Below are positions 46,489 to 56,109 of a DNA stretch of 64,000 nt, piece after piece. Position numbers and translations under genes: made by a program. The stretch covers positions 4,526,001 to 4,590,000 of the forward strand of contig NZ_AP025018.1 in the NCBI RefSeq assembly GCF_019977735.1. Reading direction: 5' to 3'. The DNA is from Calothrix sp. PCC 7716. GTDB lineage: Bacteria; Cyanobacteriota; Cyanobacteriia; Cyanobacteriales; Nostocaceae. Under the pieces are notes generated by a model, which saw only the letters and a program-made list of their open reading frames with translations, made no database searches and was not told where the DNA came from. Numbering within the stretch: position 1 is the stretch's first letter; each line of letters starts with the position of its first letter.

Positions 46489-46518
46489 ATTCAATAAAAA
46501 GGTTAGATTATTAGGCCT

Positions 46519-46553
46519 GGGCGAGTTGGTAAACAACTTGCCCAATATTTTTT
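46519..46553 (+). terminator. Rho-independent terminator
   Basis: GGGCGAGTTG (46519-46528) pairs with CAACTTGCCC (46534-46543) with one G-U pair and a 5-base loop. AATATTTTTT follows. It lies 31 bases after the 45610-46488 gene and before the convergent lipoprotein gene. Confidence 0.75.
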
Positions 46554-46571
46554 ATGGATGCTTATTGTTGG

Positions 46572-47387
46572 TTAGCGTAAAAATTCTCTTGCTGAGAGAG
46601 GGGCAGTAGTTTGCCTTGATTTACCTATCTGAGGTGGAGTGAATGTAGAAGCAATACTTTCAGGTTGAATAATATATCTATTTCCCCAACCATCATTAAT
46701 ATCTTCTGCGAGTTGCTGAGGTGGCACAGTTTTGAGCGCGGGTAATGGAATTTCTTGAGATAAGCTGGCTTGAACGTATCTTTCTCCTTGATTGGTAAAG
46801 CGCAATGACTTACCTTCAAGCAATTGAACTTGTGGTGCTGACTCTACTGATGTTTGATTTTCTTGGTTTTGAATTCTTGGTGTTTGACTTTGTGGGTCAA
46901 AGGTAGCTGTAAACGTTACATCGCTTTCTGGAGTTTGTTTTGAGAGTTGTAGATTCTTCTGCCAAATTTCTTTGTAGCTGCCGTCTGGTGCGACTTGCCA
47001 AATATTTAAATTTGCTTCCCATTTGCCCTGTTTTACTTCCACTATCTTGCGGTCAAGGATAGAACGGTCGGCATCCAAATCTGCACCTACAGTTTGTGGT
47101 TCGCTCGAACTGAGGTAACGAACCGCAGTAATTGCAACTTGACTAGATTCAGGTAAGTTTGTTTCACCTGTAATTGTATATACACCGTTACCGCCTGCTG
47201 CTTGTACATTTTTTATTTCTAATTTCACTTCGTCTTGTGCTTTTTGTGTACAACCGTAGTTTGTAACAAGTAATACCAAAGAAGTTAGTGTTAGTAGAGC
47301 TTTGGCGGTGTATTTTCGGAAACGATAGCGATTTAGAGTTAAATAAGGATTGTACATAGAAAATTTACTTAGATGATGCAATTTCAT
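46572..47387 (-). CDS. Putative lipoprotein
   Basis: The 271-residue protein has a hydrophobic leader ending in a lipobox-like LVTNYGC, so it is likely lipidated at that Cys (about residue 46 from the listed start). A second ATG at 47357 would shorten the long N-terminal extension. The mature part is beta-rich (NGVYTITGETNLPESSQVAI ... GKWEANLNIWQVAPDGSYKE), like an extracytoplasmic sandwich domain. No family recognised. It is divergent from the cellulose operon that begins 190 bases away. Confidence 0.65.
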   Translation of the reverse strand: MKLHHLSKFSMYNPYLTLNRYRFRKYTAKALLTLTSLVLLVTNYGCTQKAQDEVKLEIKNVQAAGGNGVYTITGETNLPESSQVAITAVRYLSSSEPQTVGADLDADRSILDRKIVEVKQGKWEANLNIWQVAPDGSYKEIWQKNLQLSKQTPESDVTFTATFDPQSQTPRIQNQENQTSVESAPQVQLLEGKSLRFTNQGERYVQASLSQEIPLPALKTVPPQQLAEDINDGWGNRYIIQPESIASTFTPPQIGKSRQTTAPLSAREFLR

Positions 47388-47576
47388 GGATGTATTGCCT
47401 TTATTTTGCCCGATTTTTGTCGAAAAAGTGGTATTAAATAAAAAGCTTTATGTGTTCTTGATGTAGTTGATTATCCTCGACAAAATATGTACACTGTCCT
47501 CGAATATACTCAGATTATTTGCTAAAGTGGCGACATCTACCAACCACAAAATTTACAAATCATAAAAATAGGCGAC

Positions 47577-49661
47577 ATGTTGCCCACTGTATTTGATTGT
47601 CATAAATTTACTTCCACAAGACCGACATACAAGCTTTACCTGTTGATGTGCGCTGCTTCCACCTCTTTTCTCTGGGTGTTTGCGACGAGTCAACCCATTA
47701 AAGCTCAAGTCAATCCTCAATCTGCTGGGGACTTGTTGTCGGTACCAAAGTCACCTCCTACAAAGTCTCAGGCGCCACAGTCTGTTCCACCACCACCTGG
47801 TGAGCAAACAAGCGCTGTATTACCCAACAGCACAGGTTTTACAAATGTCAATAATTTGGTGCTTTCAAACGAGGCAACTCAATCACTTGGTCAGTTAGAA
47901 AACTCGTTTATTCAGGAGAGTAAGAATACACGCCAAAGCGTTTCTCGACGTTCTAAGAATCCCACACCAGTTGCACCGTTGAAGACACAGCAGTTTTCAG
48001 CTATTGGTGGAGATAGTTCAGATTCAATCGGACTACAACAAAGTAGTTCATTAGTATCGCAAAGTTTAGGACAGTTCAATAGTCAATTGGGTAATACAAA
48101 TACCCAAGAGTTTACAGCACCTGGAACGGCGCCTGGGACGGGACCGACATTTAATCAACTATTAAATTCGCAGCCTAGTAACGGTGCAGTTGCTCCTTTA
48201 CCTCCACTGGTTGGTGAAAGTCAGTCATCACAGTTCAGCACAAACTTAGTTACTAGCACAACTCCAACTTTTAACCAGCTATTAAATAGTTCGACCACAT
48301 CTAGAGGCAACCAGGCTAATTTAACTGGCACAGCGCCAACTTTTAATCAATTACTTAATGGTCAAAAAGTTGTAAATCAACCTTTTGTTAATAGCAATGC
48401 TCCTCTAACATTCGAGCAAATTCTCAATGCTCAACCAAATGTTGGACAGGCGCCGACTCAAAGCGCACCGTCATACGAGCAAATTCTTAATGCTCCTGTT
48501 GGCGACCCGAAGCAATCTATGGCTACATCGGTTGCCCCCACATTTAACCAGATTTTGAATTCGCAAGGTGGAACTTTTCCAACACAAGGTGAGGCAATAA
48601 GACAAGAACGACTGCAAAGTCAGGCTCGACCAGAAAGAACAACACGACCATCAACAGAAGCGGGGCCTTTACTAAACAGTACTGCGTTAACGGAACCTAC
48701 GTTAAGAGTAGAAGGTGTATACGTTACCCAAAAAGAAACATCGGCACGGGCACGAGTTGCAGGAATTTATCCACTGACTCCAAATGTTTTATTTGGCGCA
48801 ACGCTTGACTTGGTTAGTAATGGTAGTACTTTTACTGACTCGCGTAACGAAGGTTTGAACATTAACGAACTATATTTTGCTACTTCGCTTTCGGGTTTAC
48901 CTAATTTACGCTTTGTTGTTGGTCAGTTAGATTTAACTTCGTACTTTGACCGTAATAGCTTTGCTAAAGATGGCGCCAGTCAGTTTTTCAATCCAGTGTT
49001 TCAAACTAACCCAGCTTTAGCAGCCACGGGTATTGCTTCGCGTCCTAGTTTACTTGTAAACTGGAGCGTTACAGATAATATAGATGCAAAAGCCGCTGTA
49101 TTCTCTTCTTCCAATAGCCTAAGTAATTTTACTTTAGATGGATTTGCTGGAGAAGTTGGTGTTCGGTATGGTAACGCGATTATTCGTGGTACTTATGCTA
49201 CCGACCGAGATGGAGGCAACCGTGACTCTTTCCCAGAAATATTTAGCATTGCTAGAGGTTCGGGGCAGTTTGGAGTACTTCGTGATGACCGTGAAGAAGC
49301 ATACGGTTTAAACGCCGAAGTTTTTATTCCCAATCTTAAATTGGGATTATTCGGTCGCTACGGTCGCTACGAAAACCGCGATGCCAACAGGAGTGCAGAT
49401 ACTTACGTTTTAGGCGCCAGTTTGTTAGATTTATTTACTCCAGATGACCGACTGGGAATAGCTTACGGGCAAGCTCTAACAAGTGACTCACTTCGCCGTG
49501 GAGACCGTCCCGATGTACTAGAGATGTACTATGATTTTCCATTTTTATCTAATTTAAGACTTGGCTTTACGGTGCAAGGACGCGATAGTTTCGAGGAAAC
49601 TGTCCTTGGTGTCAGGGTGAAATCTGATTTTGATATAACCCCAAGAGGGAGAGGACGGTAA
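47577..49661 (+). CDS. Outer-membrane beta-barrel protein with repeated TFNQ(L/I)LN motifs, first gene of the cellulose operon
   Basis: The 694-residue protein has a signal peptide (about 20-43, cleavage near IKAQ), a long Ser/Gln/Pro-rich region (45-370) and a strand-rich C-terminal barrel (about 375-694; LRFVVGQLDLTSYFDRNSFA ... RLGFTVQGRDSFEETVLGVR). The linker carries six copies of a short motif, PTFNQLLN or TFEQILN, at about 190-197, 230-237, 254-261, 278-284, 299-304 and 321-328. The barrel looks porin-like. Its stop overlaps the next start (TAATG). Inference: it is the outer-membrane pore that BcsC provides in other bacteria. Confidence 0.65.
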   Translation: MLPTVFDCHKFTSTRPTYKLYLLMCAASTSFLWVFATSQPIKAQVNPQSAGDLLSVPKSPPTKSQAPQSVPPPPGEQTSAVLPNSTGFTNVNNLVLSNEATQSLGQLENSFIQESKNTRQSVSRRSKNPTPVAPLKTQQFSAIGGDSSDSIGLQQSSSLVSQSLGQFNSQLGNTNTQEFTAPGTAPGTGPTFNQLLNSQPSNGAVAPLPPLVGESQSSQFSTNLVTSTTPTFNQLLNSSTTSRGNQANLTGTAPTFNQLLNGQKVVNQPFVNSNAPLTFEQILNAQPNVGQAPTQSAPSYEQILNAPVGDPKQSMATSVAPTFNQILNSQGGTFPTQGEAIRQERLQSQARPERTTRPSTEAGPLLNSTALTEPTLRVEGVYVTQKETSARARVAGIYPLTPNVLFGATLDLVSNGSTFTDSRNEGLNINELYFATSLSGLPNLRFVVGQLDLTSYFDRNSFAKDGASQFFNPVFQTNPALAATGIASRPSLLVNWSVTDNIDAKAAVFSSSNSLSNFTLDGFAGEVGVRYGNAIIRGTYATDRDGGNRDSFPEIFSIARGSGQFGVLRDDREEAYGLNAEVFIPNLKLGLFGRYGRYENRDANRSADTYVLGASLLDLFTPDDRLGIAYGQALTSDSLRRGDRPDVLEMYYDFPFLSNLRLGFTVQGRDSFEETVLGVRVKSDFDITPRGRGR

Positions 49662-52015
49662 TGAGTATTGAGCAAAAAGGTAAAAGTTCCTTTTGGGTAC
49701 AAGCGGCAATTAAAACCCTTTCCTTTTTTCCTTTGTACTTATTCGTTTTTAGTATTGTTGCCGCATCACCTATAGGTCTAATTGCTCCTGCTGTTGCTCA
49801 AAGGGGCAGTTCAGCAGAGCAACGAGGGTTTAACCTTCTCAAAAAAGGTTGGGTGAATGATGCGATTAAAGCTTTTCAACAAGCTTTAAAAAGCAATCCG
49901 CAATCGTTACAAGCCAAGCTGGGACTAGCTATTGGTTATAAACGAGCAGGAAAAATTGATGATGCGTGGAATGCTTATCAACGGGTATTAGCACAAGACC
50001 CAAATAACCAATTAGCACTGAAAACAATTGGATTGTTTGGTACATATAAACCACAGTGGCAACAAGGAGGTATTCAAGCACTTTCTAGAGTGTTGCAGCA
50101 AAATCCGAATGACTTAGAAGCGCGTAATTTGCGGGCTATTCTTTACTTTTATCAAGGTAGACAGAGTAACGCAGTTGCTGACTTTGAGATTGTGCTTGCA
50201 AACAATCCAGCACCAGAAACGATAATAAACGCAGCACAAGCATACACTTACAACGGCGCCTCTGCTAAAGCTGTGGAATTATTTAACCGTTATCGCAGCA
50301 CAGGTAAGCCAATTGTTGGTGATGCTGCTGTTGCCTACGGTAAAGCGCTGCGTGAAAGTGGTAACGCTGCTGCTGCTGTACAAGTTTTAGAAGCACAACT
50401 ACAGCGTTCTTCTGGTCTCGACCGAACTGGTATTGAAACGCGCAAAGAATTGGCTGTTGCGTATCTTGCGAATCAACAACCAAACCAAGCTGTGGCAACA
50501 TTACAACCGTTGCAAGGTAGACCCGATGCCGTATTACCTTTAGCTCGCGCGCTTAATGATATCCGCAGACGCTCGAATAATCCGACATTAGCACAGCAAG
50601 TTGCAACGCTTTACCGCCAAGCTTTGTCTGCAACTCCGAACCCATCAACATCACTTGTACGTGAAGTTGCGGATGTATTTAGTGGTTTGCCTAACGGTGA
50701 GCAAGTAGCAGTCCAACTTTATCGTCAGCTTGTTTCGCAGCAACCAAATGATAGAAGTTTGTTAGTGCGACAACTCGCGTTAGAAAATAAGCTTGGCTTT
50801 ATTTCTCGTGATGATTTACGGCAACGCTTAAGTTCAGCACTGCAACCACTACCTTCTGACTCTGTACAGCAACAACAATTAGCTGTTGCCTTAGCAGAAA
50901 TTAGCACACCCGATTCAGAGTTTTTACCTATATATCAAAGTTTGGCGGCTAGTCGCAGTGATGTACCAATGTTATATTTCCGAATTGCACAAATGTACTT
51001 GCAACTCGGTGATACAGCAGGCGCCAGACAAGCTTTAGCTTCTTATACAGCGACTCCCGCAGGCACTAGAGATTTAGCACACCAGCTATTAGCAGCAGAA
51101 ATCGAGCGTCGCGAAGGTAGTTTAGATGCAAGTCTCTTACGTTACCAAGCTTTACTGAAGAGTAAACCTGACCGTACCGACATTTACGATGCTGGATTAA
51201 GAGGATTTGCTGGAATTTTGCGGCAGCAAAAACGTTTCGACGAAGCGTTGGTTGTATATGACGAATTAATGAGTCGTAATCCGCAAAGCCAAGAAATGCT
51301 GTTAGGACGAGCAGCGATAGCTTATCAAGCTCGTCGCATATCTGAAGCTGAGGCTAAAGGCGTTTTAGAAAATTGGTTATCAACACAGCCAGCAACAAAT
51401 ACACCACCTGAGTTATATAGCTTGGTGGAAATATTACCGCTTTATCCTGAACGCGAAGCGCTTTACAACTACTTAGCTGAAATAGACCCTAATAATATTG
51501 CCATGCAATTGCGGGTAGTTGAAGCTATTTCCGACCGCAGTCCAGCACAAGCACGCGCTCGTGTCAGACAGTTAATAGCAAGATTGCCTCAAAATGCCAG
51601 TACTTTTGAATTACAAGCCCAGCTAGCAAGAGCAGCAGGTGACTTGAATCAAGCAGGCAAAATTTATGAAAGTGTATTAGCGCAACAGCCAGATAATCTT
51701 GCTGCTCTATCAGCACTAGGTGGTATTCGATTCGAGCAACAGCGATTTGCGACAGCAGAAGGTATTTACTCAAAAATCATAGAAGAAAAGCCCGAAGATT
51801 TAGATGCACGTCGTGCTGCTGCCGATTTGACAGCAATTTTAGACAAACCGTTGAGCGCACTCGCGCAAATGGAAAATTTACAGGTCGAGAAAATGCGTCA
51901 AGGCTCTCCCGACCCTGAGTTGTCACAACGAATGCAGCAAGTCCAAGAGGAATTCTTACAACGTCGAGGATTTCAGCCACCTTGGGAAGATTATTTGAGA
52001 CGGGGAGGCAAATAG
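49661..52015 (+). CDS. Periplasmic TPR protein, BcsC-like without barrel
   Basis: The 784-residue protein has a signal peptide (LYLFVFSIVAASPIGLIAPA, then VAQ) and TPR-like repeats throughout. Examples are GFNLLKKGWVNDAIKAFQQA, LGLAIGYKRAGKIDDAWNAY and LSALGGIRFEQQRFATAEGI. BcsC of proteobacteria has this kind of TPR scaffold followed by an outer-membrane barrel; this protein ends without one (PPWEDYLRRGGK). Its start overlaps the stop of the upstream barrel gene, so the two halves are probably made together. It should guide the cellulose chain or organise the export complex in the periplasm. Confidence 0.75.
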   Translation: MSIEQKGKSSFWVQAAIKTLSFFPLYLFVFSIVAASPIGLIAPAVAQRGSSAEQRGFNLLKKGWVNDAIKAFQQALKSNPQSLQAKLGLAIGYKRAGKIDDAWNAYQRVLAQDPNNQLALKTIGLFGTYKPQWQQGGIQALSRVLQQNPNDLEARNLRAILYFYQGRQSNAVADFEIVLANNPAPETIINAAQAYTYNGASAKAVELFNRYRSTGKPIVGDAAVAYGKALRESGNAAAAVQVLEAQLQRSSGLDRTGIETRKELAVAYLANQQPNQAVATLQPLQGRPDAVLPLARALNDIRRRSNNPTLAQQVATLYRQALSATPNPSTSLVREVADVFSGLPNGEQVAVQLYRQLVSQQPNDRSLLVRQLALENKLGFISRDDLRQRLSSALQPLPSDSVQQQQLAVALAEISTPDSEFLPIYQSLAASRSDVPMLYFRIAQMYLQLGDTAGARQALASYTATPAGTRDLAHQLLAAEIERREGSLDASLLRYQALLKSKPDRTDIYDAGLRGFAGILRQQKRFDEALVVYDELMSRNPQSQEMLLGRAAIAYQARRISEAEAKGVLENWLSTQPATNTPPELYSLVEILPLYPEREALYNYLAEIDPNNIAMQLRVVEAISDRSPAQARARVRQLIARLPQNASTFELQAQLARAAGDLNQAGKIYESVLAQQPDNLAALSALGGIRFEQQRFATAEGIYSKIIEEKPEDLDARRAAADLTAILDKPLSALAQMENLQVEKMRQGSPDPELSQRMQQVQEEFLQRRGFQPPWEDYLRRGGK

Positions 52016-52197
52016 TAATTAATAGTGGCGCCAAAACTAGAAAAACGAAACTTGCAGCCCTAAGTTAATAGTCAAACATAATTCGGGAATAATAAGCACA
52101 AGGATAAATTTTAAATAAATTTCTTTTTATCCTTTTATCCTTTTGCCCTTTACTTCTTGTTTTAAGTTTCGACTTTGGCCAATGTTTTTCAAATCCA

Positions 52198-53469
52198 ATG
52201 GTTCTTAGGATGCGGCAACTTCCCTTATTATTGGCAATTGTTATACCGATTGGTCTTTGTGGTTGTTTCTCAGGTTATTCGTTTGTTAAACAGCCTAGAG
52301 ACAAATCAGTAGATACACCGTTAAGTTCTTCCCAACCATCTGTTGATGGTAGTACTTCAACCTTTCTGGCTGCTTTGCCCCCATCTACTCCTAATCGAGA
52401 ATTATTGGCGCAAAGCTGGGATGTCTATCGCCGTCGATTTATTCAAAGTGATGGACGGGTAATTGATTACGAAGCCAGCGACCGTTCTACTAGTGAAGGT
52501 CAAGCATATGCCATGTTACGAGCAGTATTGATTGATGATGCCCAAACTTTTGCTTTAACTCTGAAATGGGGTGAGAATAATCTCCAGCGACAAGATAAAG
52601 GACAAAAAACTGATAGTTTGTGGGCTTGGAAATGGGGCAAGCGTGCTGATGGAAGTTGGGGTTCTATCGATAACAATTTTGCCAGTGATGGTGATATTGA
52701 TGCGATTACCGCTTTAATTTTTGCAGCACGTCGTTGGAATCGTCCTGAATATTTAGAATTGGCACGTACAAAACTCAAAGATTTGTGGCGCCTATCTGTA
52801 GCTCCTGGTCCTCTAAATAAACCATATTTATTACCAGGCCCATACGCTGCTTTTGTTCCAAATCCTTCAACACTGCATCTGAATCCTTCGTACTTGGCAC
52901 CGTATGCATTTCGTATCTTCGCTACCGTTGACCGTGAACACGATTGGTTGGGATTGGTTGAAACTAGCTATCAAATACTTGAAAAATCTACCCAGGTTTC
53001 AAAAGTTGGTTTGCCTAGCGACTGGGTATCTTTAGATATCAAAACAGGTCAATATCAAGCGTTGCCCTCTTCGAGTCCAATCCAAACTTTATATAGCTTT
53101 GATGCTTATAGGGTTTGGTGGCGAGTAGGTTTAGATGCTGCCTGGTTTAATTCGAGTCAGGCAAAACAGTATTTAAAGAACTCAACGCAACATTTAAAGA
53201 AAATGTGGCGTACACAAAGCAAACTGCCCGCGCGCGTTGATTTACAAGGTAACAAACTAGTTGATTACGAAGCGACATCGCAGTATGCAATGCTGTTTTC
53301 TGCTTGGGCAATTATTGAACCAGAACTTGGGCAAGAAATATTGGCGAAAAAATTGCTACCCAGATATCGAGAAGGTATATGGGATGACTATTCATCATAT
53401 TATACTCAAAACCTTGCTTGGTTAGGCTTAGTCAGTCCTTCGGTATTACCGAAGCAATTGTTGCGCTAA
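52198..53469 (+). CDS. bcsZ: GH8 endo-beta-1,4-glucanase (BcsZ), lipoprotein
   Basis: The 423-residue protein begins with a lipoprotein signal (LLLAIVIPIGLCGC) and continues as a glycoside hydrolase family 8 enzyme. RRFIQSDGRVIDYEASDRST leads to the catalytic Glu in SEGQAYAML (E100). NFASDGDIDAITALIFAARR and DYEATSQYAMLFSAWAI are further GH8 landmarks. BcsZ trims cellulose during synthesis and is encoded in most bcs operons. ATG 52210 is a possible alternative start. It sits between the TPR and BcsB genes, the expected context. Confidence 0.9.
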   Translation: MVLRMRQLPLLLAIVIPIGLCGCFSGYSFVKQPRDKSVDTPLSSSQPSVDGSTSTFLAALPPSTPNRELLAQSWDVYRRRFIQSDGRVIDYEASDRSTSEGQAYAMLRAVLIDDAQTFALTLKWGENNLQRQDKGQKTDSLWAWKWGKRADGSWGSIDNNFASDGDIDAITALIFAARRWNRPEYLELARTKLKDLWRLSVAPGPLNKPYLLPGPYAAFVPNPSTLHLNPSYLAPYAFRIFATVDREHDWLGLVETSYQILEKSTQVSKVGLPSDWVSLDIKTGQYQALPSSSPIQTLYSFDAYRVWWRVGLDAAWFNSSQAKQYLKNSTQHLKKMWRTQSKLPARVDLQGNKLVDYEATSQYAMLFSAWAIIEPELGQEILAKKLLPRYREGIWDDYSSYYTQNLAWLGLVSPSVLPKQLLR

Positions 53470-53630
53470 GTGATATATACCTTCTTCTTAATGTCTTTAA
53501 TAAAGTATCAAGATTGAAGAGTCAATTATAGGTTATAAAAAGAACAAATTCTTTTTGGTAATTATAACGAAGACAAGACAGGCTTAATTATCACCAATAT
53601 CCTAGTTATCCTTTTATTGTGTAATGTCTC

Positions 53631-56033
53631 ATGAAACAGTTGTTTCTTCTTTCCCAAATCAGTAAGAAAGCGTTTGTTGTCACTTTCTGCTTGCTGCTAT
53701 TTCCGAACGCACTCCCTAGCGCGCGCGCAACAAATAGCGAAGACGTTAATGGTGTGGCAGAGCAAGAACTAATACTCGCACAAGCGACACCGACAACTCA
53801 AACTCCCAAAAAGACCGATAGTGCAAAGAGTGAAGAAACAACTGATGCAGCAGATGCATCTACCACAGCAAATGCAAAAGGTTTAGCCACCTACAATCTG
53901 GAGTTTAATCGCAGTCCAATTGTTGGTAACAGAATGCGGTTACGCGGTATTTACTCTGAAGCTCGTTTAGGTTTTACCCGTCCTCGTGGCTGGAAAATTG
54001 ATAGCGGTACAGGAACAGTACAAGCGTTAATTCGCTTTCAGCATTCACCATCGCTTTATGCTAGTCGCTCGAATTTAACAGTGCTTGTTAATGGTAGAAG
54101 TGTTGGTAGTACACCTTTGAACCGTAAGCAGTCTCAAGTCGGGCAGTTGCTAGTAAATATTCCACCAAACATACTTCAAGAGTATAACGAGCTAACAGTA
54201 GTAGGTCAGCAAAATAATTCGCCAGAATGTAGTGACCCAAACAGTCCTGATTTGTGGACAGAAATTCTGCCTGACTCTAAAATTACTTTCAAATACCAAA
54301 GACAGCCGTTAGCGCTTAACTTTAGCCGCTATCCGTTTCCCATCTTTGACGATTTAGGATTAGAAACAAATAAGATTGCTTACTTACAACCAAGTCAAGC
54401 TTCTGCATCATGGTTAACTGCCGCAGGTCGTTTCCAAGCTGCATTAGGACGGTTAGCTGATTTCCGTCCGATTGAAACTAGCATGGTGTCTAGCGTTGCA
54501 TCTGTTAAAGATGGCCAGCGCTTAGTTATTATTGGAACTCCTAGCGAACAACCAGCGTTAGCAGAGCTAAAAGATTTACCATTAAAAATTGCAGGTGGGC
54601 AAGTTCTGGATAGTAGTAATAATCCAGTGCCCAATGAACGAGGAGTGCTGATTTTAGCTAGCTCTAAAAAAGAGGGTGGGGCGCCAGTTCTTATCGTGAC
54701 GGGTAATAGTGCTAGAGCAGTTGAAAAAGCTTCCAGATTTTTATCACAGCCCGATTTAAGAAAAATGGGCACAGGTCAAGTCGTTTATATTGACCAAATT
54801 AAAGAAACAACTACTCCAGGCACCCGTCAATGGCCGCGTCATTTGCCAGAAACAAATTCATTCCAACTCAGCGACCTTAGAACCGCAGTTAATAACGAGC
54901 GGTTTAAAGATGTAACTGTACAAGGTGCAGGGGCGCCAGCAGTAGATATTGACTTCCGCGCTTTACCTGATGACAGGTTTGTTCGTGGTAGCTCAATGAA
55001 TTTGGTATATAGCTACGGACCACAAGTTAACCCACGTACTTCTGCAGTTCAGGTTTTTTTAGACGGTAACTTTATCGGTGGTGCGCGTTTAACAAACGAG
55101 TCAGGAGAATCTAGAAAATCATTAAAAGTCGATTTACCTGCAAACCTTGTAAAACCTGATTCAAAGCTACAAGTCTTTTTCCGGATGAATGCGCGCGAAG
55201 CATTTGATAAACAAAAATGCCAGTTTGCTCCAGACCAGCAGCTAACAGGTACTGTTCATGCGGATACAAGCTTTGATTTGAAACGTGAAACTTCGGTTCA
55301 GCTACCAGATTTAAACTTACTCAAATTTGGTTATCCATTTGCGGCGCCTCAAGATTTATCTAGAACAGCTATCGTCATGCCGCAAAATCCATCTGCTACA
55401 GATATGCTGACGATGTTGGAGTTTACCGAACGTCTGGGAAGATTAAGCAAAGCTGATTCAGTTAAGCTTGACGTTTATACACAAGAAAATATACCGGAAA
55501 CAGTTCGCAAAGAAGATAATTTAGTCGCGATTGGTACACGTGATAAATTCCCGCTACCAGATGCGTTGAAAACATCTGGATTTAATTTAAGCCAGCAGTT
55601 TACCAGGGGTACAGCGCAAGCAAGTGTGGTGACTCCGCAAGACGCGCAAGGAATGATTAAGCAGGTTATTTCTCCTTGGAATAATCAGCGGGTTGTTTTG
55701 GCTTTAACTGCTCAAACTGAAACAGGGTTAGAGCGAGTTCGACAAGTTCTTAATCAAGACCCTTGGTTCTTCCAACTTAAGCAGGATACAGTACTGATTA
55801 GCAGCGACAAAAAAGACCCTGCACCATATGACCCAGACGCTTTTCAACTTGCTTTCTTTGAAAATTCTCCCAGTGTTAGCCGCGTTGAAGATACATCTCC
55901 ACTCAGCAAAATATCACGATTAATTCAAGATAATTGGTTGCTATTGATTGTTGGAATTTTGGGTTCATCGCTCTTGCTGTTTGGAATTGTTCAGTTATAT
56001 CTGAAGCGTTTAAACACAGAAGAAAAAAGTTAG
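53631..56033 (+). CDS. bcsB: Cellulose synthase regulatory subunit BcsB
   Basis: The 800-residue protein has a signal peptide, two carbohydrate-binding/flavodoxin-like tandem units and a C-terminal membrane anchor (NWLLLIVGILGSSLLLFGIV). Family landmarks are LRGIYSEARLGFTRPRGWKI, NNSPECSDPNSPDLWTEI and, in the second unit, REAFDKQKCQFAPDQQLTGT. BcsB is the periplasmic partner that is required for catalysis by BcsA and guides the nascent chain. It precedes bcsA, whereas bcsA comes first in many proteobacterial operons. Confidence 0.9.
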   Translation: MKQLFLLSQISKKAFVVTFCLLLFPNALPSARATNSEDVNGVAEQELILAQATPTTQTPKKTDSAKSEETTDAADASTTANAKGLATYNLEFNRSPIVGNRMRLRGIYSEARLGFTRPRGWKIDSGTGTVQALIRFQHSPSLYASRSNLTVLVNGRSVGSTPLNRKQSQVGQLLVNIPPNILQEYNELTVVGQQNNSPECSDPNSPDLWTEILPDSKITFKYQRQPLALNFSRYPFPIFDDLGLETNKIAYLQPSQASASWLTAAGRFQAALGRLADFRPIETSMVSSVASVKDGQRLVIIGTPSEQPALAELKDLPLKIAGGQVLDSSNNPVPNERGVLILASSKKEGGAPVLIVTGNSARAVEKASRFLSQPDLRKMGTGQVVYIDQIKETTTPGTRQWPRHLPETNSFQLSDLRTAVNNERFKDVTVQGAGAPAVDIDFRALPDDRFVRGSSMNLVYSYGPQVNPRTSAVQVFLDGNFIGGARLTNESGESRKSLKVDLPANLVKPDSKLQVFFRMNAREAFDKQKCQFAPDQQLTGTVHADTSFDLKRETSVQLPDLNLLKFGYPFAAPQDLSRTAIVMPQNPSATDMLTMLEFTERLGRLSKADSVKLDVYTQENIPETVRKEDNLVAIGTRDKFPLPDALKTSGFNLSQQFTRGTAQASVVTPQDAQGMIKQVISPWNNQRVVLALTAQTETGLERVRQVLNQDPWFFQLKQDTVLISSDKKDPAPYDPDAFQLAFFENSPSVSRVEDTSPLSKISRLIQDNWLLLIVGILGSSLLLFGIVQLYLKRLNTEEKS

Positions 56034-56057
56034 TGCCCACCAATAGTGTAAGTGTAA

Positions 56058-56074
56058 GGTGGGCAGTGCCCACC
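56058..56074. repeat. Palindrome between bcsB and bcsA
   Basis: GGTGGGCA-G-TGCCCACC is an exact eight-pair hairpin in the bcsB-bcsA gap. A variant (GGTGGG-CACTA-CCCACC) lies at 58722-58738 just after bcsA, so bcsA is bracketed by the same type of small repeat. Confidence 0.6.
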
Positions 56075-56109
56075 CTACTACAATCCATAATCAAAAACGC
56101 AAAATAAAA

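Noticed and set aside
47577-49661. Secretin or S-layer protein
   Set aside because: No SLH or secretin domain is visible; barrel-like C-terminus and bcs context fit better.
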